A stretch of DNA of 64,000 nucleotides, from assembly GCA_003117195.1 (NCBI GenBank), contig BDSI01000039.1, positions 192,001 through 256,000 of the forward strand, given 5' to 3'. Both the position numbers and the translations under genes were made by a program. Positions 44,626-53,800 of this stretch are shown here, in pieces (position 1 is the first letter of the stretch; every line of letters starts with the position of its first letter). Below the pieces are notes generated by a model. It was given only the letters and a program-made list of their open reading frames with translations, was not told the origin of the DNA and searched no databases. The stretch comes from Eudorina sp. 2006-703-Eu-15 (Eukaryota; Chlorophyta; Chlorophyceae; Chlamydomonadales; Volvocaceae).

Positions 44626-47238
44626 AGAGAGATACAGCGGAGCACCGGAGAGCGTTGGGCGCTCCAGTGAAGCGATGGCGGTGGTGGTGGTGGTGGAAGG
44701 CGGCTGGTGGTGGTGGTGGTGGTGGTGGGGTGGTGGTGGTGGAAGGCGGCTGGTGGTGGTGGTGGTGGGTGGTGGTGGTGGAAGGCGGCTGGTGGTGGTG
44801 GTGGGGTGGTGGTGGTGGAAGGCGGCTGGTGGTGGTGGTGGTGGGGTGGTGGTCCGCACTCACTCGAAGGGTCCGGCCTGGAAGCGCTTCCGCATCTCAA
44901 ACGTCTTGAACCTCTTCTCATCCCACAGGCTGTACTCGTTAAGCCGCTTCTTGACCAGCTCCATCACGAAGGAGGAGGCGTAGATGGGCGTGCTGGGGTC
45001 CAGGGCGGGAACCACCTGTGCATGGCGGGGAGGGGCGGGGAGGGGGTTGGGTAGGGGTGGGGAGGGGGTTAAGAGATAAACAGGGGAGGGGGTACAAGAA
45101 ACCGGTATAGAAACTTGGTCGGGTGGGGTGGGGTGCGGTGGGGTGGGGTGGGTTCGCACCTCTTGACCACTTCCTGCAACCTAGGTCCCCCCTCACCCCT
45201 CCCTGGAGATCCCAGGGCACTGTACCGGACGCCAATCGGCCTTTTGCCCTGGCAGCAGCGCAGCTTCATTCCGTCTACCCCTTTCCCCTAACCCCACCAC
45301 CCCACCCCTCCCTCTTAGCGGAGCGGATCCTCCCCGTCCCCCCCTCCCGCAACCCTCCCTCCCCCCCAGGCCCCCCACAAACCCCACACACCCCTCTCCA
45401 ACCCCACCCGCCCCCACCCCCTCGCACCCACCCAGGGCAGCGCCCCAATGTGGTCCTCGTGGCCGTGGGTGATGATGAGCGCCTCTATGCGGTCCTTCCA
45501 CTGGGCCAGGAAGTCCGTGTCGGGCAGGATCTTCTGCATACCCAGGTCGGAGAAGCTGGGGGAGGGGTGGGGGGAGTAGGGGGTATAGGAAATTGGTAGG
45601 AACCGGTAGGCATTGGGGGTGGGGGTGGGGGTGTATAGGAAATTGGTAGACATATTTTTACTGCGCTGCTGCCAGAGCGAAATGGGGTGGGGGTGGGGGG
45701 ACGGGGACGGGTTGGGGGGGGGTTCGGGGCGCGCAGCGGTTAGGAACAGAACGGCATACGGCTGAAGGTACGTGGCCGGAGGATGTGCCCGAGGGCGCTG
45801 ACAGGGCACCCGGGGAGGGGCTGCCTAGCGAGCCAAACCCCCGCCTCTGGCTCTGCTGCGGACGATCCGGGTGTGTTTGACGGTGTGGGTGTGGGTTTGA
45901 CGGTGTGGGTGCGGGTGTGGGTTCGGTGGTGACGGTGTGGGTGTGGGTGCAGGGAAACGGGTGTAGCTCCCGGCCGTGTCCACCCCAGTGCCGCCCGCCC
46001 CCGGCCCGCTCTGTGACGGAGCCCCAGTTGTACCCACCATCAGGGCCGCCTCGCCCCCAAACCCCGGCCCCGCCGGGAGCCCTGCCGCACCCCCACATCC
46101 GCATCGTTACGACACACCTACACCCCACCCAGCAACGCCTCTCCCCAACCCAGCATCACCCCGCCCGGCCACACACACATCCCCGCCCTCCCCCCTCCGC
46201 CCTCCCCTCCCTTCCCGGCCCGTCTGTCGTACTCACTCGGGAAACATAAGCCCCGCGTCGATGACGACGTAGCGGTCCCGCACCCCCACCATCATGCAGT
46301 TCATGCCGATCTCGCCCAGGCCGCCGATGGGCAGGATGCGCAGCGGGGGACCGGTGCCGGGGGGCGGCCCCGGGAAGGGCTTGAAGTGCCGCTTGGCGAT
46401 GGCGCTGCCCAGGTGCTCCTGGCCATCGCTGGACTTGTACTCCTTCAGCCGCATGCCCGACTCGCTGACGTAGGTACGGGGCCGCCGGTTGGAGCCCCCG
46501 CCTGGAAAGGGAGGATAGGGGTGGGGTGGGGTGGGGTAGGGGTGGGGGTTAAATTGAAGTAAGAGATAAACCCTAGAAAGACACGCGCAGGCAGAGGTGA
46601 GGTGGGGTGGCGGGTGGCAGGGTTGGAGGGGTGGCGGGGGGGGGGGAGGAGGGGGAGAGGAGGAGGGGGAGGGCGGGGGCGAGGCGCGGACGGGGCGGCG
46701 GGCGGGGGAATGCGGCAGCGCGGGCGGGGGAGGACCGCCCGAACCGATTGCAGCAGCGGGGGAGGCAGAATTGGTGGGGGAGGGGGGGCCGGCCCTGCAC
46801 TGGTTACGTGCAGTCCCCCGGGAGCACCAGGGCGGTTGGAATGGGAGGGCTTCCAGACGTCGTTGCATTGCGGCTTGTGGGCAGGAGTTCCTCGCCGCGC
46901 CGGGTGATTTCGGACAGCAGCAAGGGTTTTACACTGAGCCCGTCCCGTTCGCTGTCGAAGCTGGTTGCGGATATGCCGCATGCGCACATTTTGCCGTGGA
47001 AATAGAACTGCAGGCTGCAGGGTGACATGTACGTACAAACGTCGGCTGACCGCCACAATGGGCAACAAAGCTCACCCTGTCCCCGGCCGCCCCCGCCTTT
47101 GTCGGAGCGCGGCCGCCATCGCTCCGACTTATCCGCCTGTGCAATAATATACAGCTTACTGCGCCCATGCTTCCGGAAAGCCGCCGGACCTGGCGCTAGG
47201 GCCGTCGTTCCGAAAGTAAGAGCTCCGGATAGAGACAT
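39184..47238 (-). CDS. RNJ: Chloroplast ribonuclease J
   Basis: RNase J is a metallo-beta-lactamase/beta-CASP nuclease that matures and surveys plastid RNA. Thirteen exons (47238-47076, 46501-46237, 45555-45432, 45015-44864, 44415-44330, 43920-43778, 43363-43013, 42710-42584, 42236-42097, 41896-41714, 41223-41056, 40477-40261, 39818-39184) agree in phase and give 917 residues. The N terminus ([20 protein letters not shown]) fits a plastid transit peptide. Motifs in order: [13 protein letters not shown], the metal-binding [54 protein letters not shown] and PVHGEYAFL, all as expected. The C-terminal 230 residues are low-complexity, Ala/Pro-rich with [14 protein letters not shown] saw no convincing GT-1 domain like that of land-plant RNJ. 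The last intron begins AG|GCAAGT, a GC-AG intron chosen because only it keeps phase. Several introns carry the shared intronic element. Confidence 0.93.
40257..40262 (-). other. GC-AG splice donor of the last ribonuclease J intron
   Basis: On the minus strand the exon ends CCAG and the intron starts GCAAGT, matching the usual consensus of the minor GC-AG class. The nearby GTGTGA would shift the frame of the last exon. Confidence 0.6.
40618..40693. repeat. GACA microsatellite in a ribonuclease J intron
   Basis: Imperfect (GACA)n with GGCAGACAGACG interruptions. Confidence 0.8.
40918..40970. repeat. GGGCT pentanucleotide repeat in a ribonuclease J intron
   Basis: About ten copies of GGGCT in tandem, followed by C-runs. 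Confidence 0.9.
41359..41420. repeat. GACA microsatellite in a ribonuclease J intron
   Basis: (GACA)n in two blocks separated by GATTGGCG. Confidence 0.85.
42311..42362 (-). mobile_element. Intronic element copy, sense, ribonuclease J
   Basis: On the minus strand it reads TCTGACAGCAGCGCAGTTTG, then GATATGTCGACCAATTTTTCC, about 74 bases upstream of the 3' splice site at 42237. A T-rich tract (complement of TTAAATTGAAAAAA, 42276-42300) follows. Confidence 0.65.
42501..42526. promoter_or_regulatory. Perfect 26-base palindrome with a CACGTG core
   Basis: TGATGAACGTCAC is followed directly by its exact reverse complement, inside a ribonuclease J intron. The centre contains the G-box hexamer CACGTG and two ACGT cores. 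It may be a bZIP or bHLH binding site or a hairpin; function is unproven. Confidence 0.5.
44155..44332. repeat. CGCACCCC-rich tandem tract in a ribonuclease J intron
   Basis: Repeated CCCGCACCCCATTC and CCGCACCCC units with runs of up to 16 C. The minus strand (transcript sense) is correspondingly G-rich and could form G-quadruplexes. Confidence 0.75.
44450..44473 (-). mobile_element. Intronic element partial copy, sense, ribonuclease J
   Basis: The minus strand reads ATATGTCTACCAATTTCC, 34 bases upstream of the 3' splice site at 44416. A second partial copy at 44521-44562 has CTCTACCAATTTCC preceded by CAGCAGCAGCTTCGA. Confidence 0.55.
44577..44622. repeat. GGCA microsatellite
   Basis: About eleven copies of GGCA (read as AGGC) in a ribonuclease J intron. 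Confidence 0.95.
44674..44850. repeat. GGT-rich minisatellite, four units of about 44 bases
   Basis: Runs of GGT alternate with GGAAGGCGGCT four times. It produces Gly/Val/Trp-rich spurious frames on the plus strand. Confidence 0.9.
45247..45290 (+). mobile_element. Intronic element copy, antisense, ribonuclease J
   Basis: The plus strand reads CTGGCAGCAGCGCAGCTTC then ATTCCGTCTACCCCTTTCC. The gene is on the minus strand, so this copy is inverted relative to transcription. Confidence 0.5.
45632..45682 (-). mobile_element. Intronic element, best-preserved copy, sense, ribonuclease J
   Basis: The minus strand reads CTCTGGCAGCAGCGCAGTAA, then AAATATGTCTACCAATTTCC, then TATACACC. It sits about 76 bases upstream of the 3' splice site at 45556. 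A shorter copy (ATTGGTAGG) lies at 45583-45600. Confidence 0.65.
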
Positions 47239-48193
47239 GTTAATGGATCAGGGCTAAGCAGGCAAGAACATTATCGCAATATGGCACACCCCGGTGGATG
47301 ACGTCCCCTGCAGTGGTATCCGCGTTCACCACAAACACTACTGAAAAGATATGGTCTGCACGCGGGACACCATCCATGTTACAAAGACAAATTGGAACAT
47401 CGTTACTGGTAAGTTTACGGAAAGGACGACATGACCGTACATATTTCCTTGCAGAGGTAGGAATTGAGGACGAGCCTCAAAAACGGAGAAGTATTGCGAA
47501 GCAAGCATGTGTATAGCATGACTTTTATGTTAATACAGTAAAAAATGTGCATCCCCTTTGAACTCTTTTTTTAAACGCTTACATGAAGTTTAGACTTTAT
47601 GGAATGAAACTGAAGTATGTATTGCACGGGTTTAGCATGATTGGGGACGGGGTGCGCGATGTGGCCTTGGAGTCGGTTATGTTTCGCTGCTAGATTTCAC
47701 AGACAGCCTTGCTGGAAATCAACACGTGAGGGAAATACACCGCAACGGCTGGTCCTATCTCAGATTTGAGGTGCGCGGCGGGCTATTCGTTTTCCGTAGA
47801 CGAGACTTCGGAGGAATAGGGAAGCCACGTACCCAACCTATACGACATCGAATGAAGTTCCTTGAAGTCGCCGCGCGCATAGCAATTGCGGAGACGACCG
47901 CTTTCGGACGGGAAGTTATGAAACGGCACTCACCAGCCGTTAACTGAACTTCTGCGACGACTGCCCTGAACTGTATGCCCCAAGAGCTCAGGATGCCCTC
48001 TAAAACTTTTGCGCCTTTGCTTGGTCATGTAACTGTCAGGAGTCCCAAGCCTCAGAGCGCGCTTTGCGCCGAACGCATCCGGCATCGCGGCTCCCACCCG
48101 TCGTCCACGTGGCCCCCCTAATACCCCCCCTGCCCCTCCCCCCGCAACCTTCCCTCAGTCGGCGGCCCCAGGACCCTATCCCAACACCTTCCG
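47239..48193. promoter_or_regulatory. Putative bidirectional promoter, ribonuclease J / armadillo-like gene
   Basis: 955 bases lie between divergent starts, notably AT-rich at 47380-47640. A 73-residue frame at 47726-47947 has no motif and is not called. Confidence 0.4.
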
Positions 48194-50798
48194 ATGGCTC
48201 CCACCGGCGACGGCGCCACCGCAACAGGGCGCGGCAGCGCCGAATTCGCCCCGGCTGCAGCTCCCGGCGCCTCCCCCGCCCGCACCGACACCGCACTAGC
48301 ACCGCTCTCCCCCTTTTCCTCCGCAGCACCGCTCTCCCCCGCCCCCTCCACCTCCACCTCCGCCGCCGCCGCCGCGGCGTCTCCGCCCTCTCCCGCCGCT
48401 CCCGCCGCCGCCGCCGCCGCGCTGCCGCCCAACCCCGCGCCGGGCAGCGTCAAAGCCGCGCTGTCCTTCGTGAAGCGCATCACCACCAACTCCCCCGCCC
48501 GGAAGCCGCTCCCCGTCATCAAAACCGAACCGACCGCGGCGGGGGGTGCTGACGCAGACGGCGGCGCGTCGGGCGCCGGCGGCGGCGGCGACGCCGCCGC
48601 CGCCGCCGACACGCCGCCGCCGGCGGTCGTCACAGAGACGGAGGTCATCGAGACGGCGGCCCCGGGCTCCGCCATTGCCCAGGTGGCGTTCGAGGACCCC
48701 CTGGAGTCGATCGTGGCGCCGCCCTCCCTGGAGCGCAGTACGGTGGTGGACTATGTGGCGGCGGCTGAGAACTGGCTGATGACGGATCGTATGTTGGAGC
48801 AGCACGAGGAGTTCGTGGCGAGGGGGCTGCTCATGGTGCGGCGGGGGGAGCGGGGTGGGGTGGGGTGGGGTGGGGTGGGGGGGAGGAAGTTGGTTGACAG
48901 TTGGCAAGGGGGAAGGGAAGAAGGGGTGAAGTTGACGCAGTGCGGATAGGTAAGGTGAGGGCGAGGGCGAGGGGCAGCGGCAGGGGGCGGAGGGGCGGGC
49001 CGAGGGAGGGGAAATTTGGTTAAGACATATTGAAAGGGGGGCGGTCGGTGGGTGGTGCACAGGCGGGGGGGGAGGGGGCTGCATGGGCCGAGGTGGCTGT
49101 GCCGACACTGAGGGGGTCATGAGAGTGAGTGTGCGGCTGGTGGGGGCGTGACACGGACAGCCCCGACCGCTCCCCTTCCCCGCCCCCTCCCCCTCCCCCT
49201 CCCGCCGCCCCCTCCCCCTCCCCCTCCCCCTCCCGCCGCCCCCTCCCCGCTCCCCTTCCCCGCCCCCCTCCCCCCCTCCCTAACCCCCTCTCTCCCCCTC
49301 CCGCCCTCCCTCCCCGCTCCCCTTCCCCGCCCCCCTCCCCCCCTCCCTCCTTCAACTTAATCCCCTCTCTCCCCCTCCCGCCCTCCCTCCCCTCCCCCCT
49401 TCCCCGCCGCCCTTCCCCCCCCCTCCCTCCCTCCCGCCCCCCTCCCCCGCCCCTCAGATCCGCAACGTGGTCCGCAACGAGCCCCGGTATGCGGCGCAGG
49501 AGTCGGAGAACTGGCTGCCGGTGGTGCGGGACAGCCTCAACAGCAAACACGGGTGGGTGGAGAGGGGGGGGTGTGGGGGTGGGGGTGGGTGTGGGGGTGG
49601 GGGAACAGAGCGCGGCCAACCAGGGCAATGCACCCTTGAGGTCCCCCTATAGGCCCACACGCCGCTCCAACCCGCCGGGTGCCTTCCTCCCGTCCCAGGC
49701 ATCCCGCCCGGAGGGTGCCTCCCCAACACACACACACACCCCGCCCCCAATTCCCTGTCCCCCCCCGCCCCCAGCAGTATGAATATGTCTACCCATTCCC
49801 TATACCCCGCCCCTCCTCCCCCTTCCCCCCTGGGCAGTTCCTTATTTACGCCCCCCCCGTCCCCCGCTGTCCTCCTCTGCCGCAGTCTGATCCGCGCCGC
49901 CGCCGCCAGCACCCTGGCCGCCTTCCTGGCCAGCACCCCGGGGCGGGAGGCCGTACACCGAGATGCGGCAGTGCTGCCCAAGCTGATGCAGATGCTCATG
50001 TGAGGGGGGGGGAGCCGGGGGCTGAATTGAAAAAAAGAAATAAATCCGAGGAACGAACCCGGGCACACCCAGCATGACTCAGTATACTTACGTGGGGCGG
50101 TACCTGCATAGCAATGGAAAGATAGAGACCGCGCGCGGGCGCGTGGCGGCGCGGCCGCGCTGCCGCCGGTGCAGTAGCAAGCAAAATACGAACCCGGCCC
50201 AACCCGGAAAGGACAGATACTTTACCGACCTGTGGTGGTAGGAGGAGTAGCCGCGCCACGAGCGATGTCCAGGGCCATGGCGATGCAGGGAGGGAAGCCG
50301 AGGAACGGAGTGCGTGGGCGCGGCGTGAGGGTGGCAACGACAGTTCGTAACGACAAAAAGAAACATCAAAAGAAAGCAGTATGCGAGAATGGCGGGGCGG
50401 CAGCGCGGCGCGAAAGAGGACGGGGCAGGCTAGGGGGAGTGGGATATGGGACGGGAGACGGTACGACATGTACGGCATGTACGACAGGGGGAGCAAACAT
50501 GGCCCAGGGGCGCGGATACGGACGACCGGGTGGCGGGCCAAGTTCGGGGTGTGGCTCCCCACCGTGCCCGGTCGTAGCGGGGCAGCCCCGGAGCTGGGGG
50601 CGGGCCGGGGGGGGGGGGCCGGCGGGGGGAGGGATCGACATGGGGGGGGTTATGATAATTCGGTAGAGGGGGCCTGGAGGGAAATGGGAGAGGGAGGCGG
50701 CCCATGTGCGGTGCGTGTGTGTGTATGGGGAAACGCGTGTGCGTGGATGAGTTTTGATGGCGGACGGACGGACGGCCAGGCAGGCAGGCAGGCAGGGG

Positions 50799-50829
<31 letters not shown>

Positions 50830-53800
50830 GGGCAGGGGGCAGGGGGGCAGGGGGGCAGGGGGGCACGGATACACATTTTCCGCAGGTGACAGGACAAAGC
50901 GAACCCCCTCCCCCCTTACGCCAACACACACATTAGCACACAACCAAACTCCCCCTCTCCTCCCCCCCCTCCCCCCGCCCCACCCCCACACACAGGACCG
51001 GCCTCATGTCCGGCGGCGACAACAACGACACGCAGTACGCCTGCCTGGCCCTCTCCAACCTCGCCCTCAGCGCCACCAACCGAAGCCCGCTCCTGCGGTA
51101 CGGTGTACTGCAGCGCGCCGCCGACGTGTTCAAAGCGGCCATCCGCTACTTCGACAACCCCCCACACGGCCACGGCCATGGTCACGGACACGGCGGCGGG
51201 GGCGGCGGCGGCGGCGGAGGGGGTGTGGGAGGCGGCGGCGGAGGCGCGAGGCTGAGCGCGACGGGATTCGCCAACGCCGGCGGGGGGGCCGGGGGCGGGG
51301 GCGGGGGCGGCAACCGCGGAGGTGGTGGCGGGAAGGGCGGCGGCGGAGGCGGAGGCGGCGGGTCGGGTTGTGGCGGCGGGGGTGTCCGCCGGGGTAGTCC
51401 GGTTCTGAAGGCGGCGACCTACATGGCGGCCCTCATGACCAGCTGGGCGGTGGAGCCGCAGGGGCGGGTGCAGCTGCTGCAGGTGGGGAGCCAGGGGGTG
51501 GGGAGGTTGGGCGCGTGTGTAATAGATAACTGAGCCGCGAGAAGCGAAGTCCGGGCGGGTGTTAGCAAGGAGAAAAGCTGAGCCGCGAACAAGCAGAACC
51601 GTGTCCAGCAATGCAACCGACGACTGAGACCGAGACCAGAGTTACCAATATGCCCGGGCGAAGTACGTCGACCATAAGTAGTCCCAAGGTGGTGTAGTCC
51701 GTGATGCTGTAGCGCCCCGTATCGTTGTCGAGCGCCGGTGGGGTGTGTGTGTGTTGTGTGTATGTGCGTGTGTGTGTAAGGAGGGGTATAGGTTATTGGT
51801 AGACAAATTTATATTGCGCTGAGCGAATATCCGATAGAGACTCGACTGTGTAAGGAGGGGGGGCAACGGGGAGGTATAGGAAATTAGGACGGGGAAGGGG
51901 GGCGGGTGTACAGCACATCGGTAGGTCCAGGGGGGGCCTGAACGTGCGGATATGGAGTGGGACCCCCCCGCACGTGCCTGACCCTCCTCTCCGCGCCCGC
52001 AGTGTTTGAATATGTCTACCAATTTCCTGCATCCCTCCCCTCCCCTTTAAATACTGTACGTCTACCCCTCCCCTCCCCCCCCTCCCCCCCTCCCCTCCCT
52101 TCCTCTCCCCCCGCCCGCCCGCCCGCCGCAGCACGAGATCCCCCGCCTGGCCGGCGAGCTGCACGAGCGCAGCTGCACCGCCCTGGGCGAGGAGTTCCCC
52201 TCAGCCGCCGACTGGCCCTCCTCGCGGACACCTCCTCGGCGGTGGAGCTGCTGATGGAGATCGCGGAGGCGGGGCCGCTGGGCTGGGAGGGGGAGCGGGA
52301 GGTGAGGGGGCGGGCAGGGGGGGGGGCGGGGCGGTGGAGGGGATGTGGGAAGTTAAGCGCACCGATGGAGAGGTGGGTAGGCGGGGGGTTTGAGGGAGGT
52401 AGGCCGGCGGGGGAGGGGAGGGGGTAGGCCGGGGGGGGGCGTGAGGGGGTAGGCCGGCAGGGGAGGGGAGGGGTAGGCCGGGGGGGGCGTCAGGGGGTAG
52501 GCCGGCAGGGGAGGGGAGGGGGTAGGCCCCTCCTCCCCCTCCCAGTGTACATATGTCTACCAATGTCCTATATCCCCTTCCCCCTCCCCCGTCCAATCCA
52601 TCCCCAGGCCTGGTCACAGGATTCAGAGCACCAGGGCCCGGGGGCCCCGCACCTGCACCCGGGGGGGTCGTCGGCGGCGGCGGCGCTGCGCGGCGTGTCG
52701 TTCGTGGAGGGCGCCAGTCGGAGCATGGCCCGCGCCTCCGCCGCCATGAACTCGCTGCACCGCCTGGTGGATCTGGAGGCGGCCTCCCCGGGGGGCACCG
52801 CCACGGGGGCGCCGCCGGCGGGGGGCGGCGGAGGGGGGATGGGCGGCCTGGTCAGTCGGAGCGTGTCGAGGAAGCAGCTCGGTAGGTTTTGCAGGAGGGA
52901 GGGGTTTTGTGTTTAGAAAACAAGCCCGCCCGACCGAACCCAGGCGCAGATATACTTCAGATATAACCTGGGGTTGTGTGTGTTTGGGGGGGGGAGAGAG
53001 GGGGAGGGTAGGAGAAGTTGTTTGTTTCGGGGGAGGGTGTGATGGGGGAGCTGCAGGGGGGAGGGTAGGGCAAGGCAAGAGGGGTTAAATTGAAAAAAAG
53101 AAATAAACCCGAAGAACGATCCCGGGCACACCCAGCATAACGCAGTATACGTGGTGTGGTATACGTGGTATACGTGGTGTGGTAACGCAGTATACTTACG
53201 TGGGGCGGTACCTGCATAGCAACGGAAAGATAGAGACCGCGCGCGGGCGCGTGGCGGCGCGGCCGCGCTGCATAGCAACGGAAAGATAGAGACCGCGCGC
53301 GGGCGCGTGGCGGCGCGGCCGCGCTGCATAGCAACGGAAAGATAGAGACCGCGCGCGGGCGCGTGGCGGCGCGGCCGCGCTGCCGCCGGTGCAATAGCAA
53401 GCAAAAAGCGAACCCGACCCAACCCGGAAAGGACAGATACTTCACCGACCTGTGGTGGTAGGAGGAGTAGCCGCGCCCCGAGCGATGTCCGAGGTCATGG
53501 CGATGCACAGAGGGAAGCCGAGGAACGGAGTGCGTGGGCGCGGCGTGAGGGTGGCCACGACAGTACGTAACTACAAAAAGAAACATCAAAAAAAGCAGTA
53601 TGCGAGAACGGCGGGGCGGCAGCGCGGCGCGAAAGAGGACGGGGCGGACGAGGGGGAGCGGGATATGGGACGGGAGGCCGTACGACATGTACGGCATGTA
53701 CGACAGGGGGAGCAAGCATGGGGCAGGGACGCGGAGACGGACGGCCGGGTGGCGGGCCACGTTCGGGATATGGCTAGGGGGGAAGGGGGTTGGACAGGGG

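Noticed and set aside
47726..47947. 73-codon frame in the ribonuclease J upstream gap
   Set aside because: No motif, no splice partner and a position in a shared promoter region.
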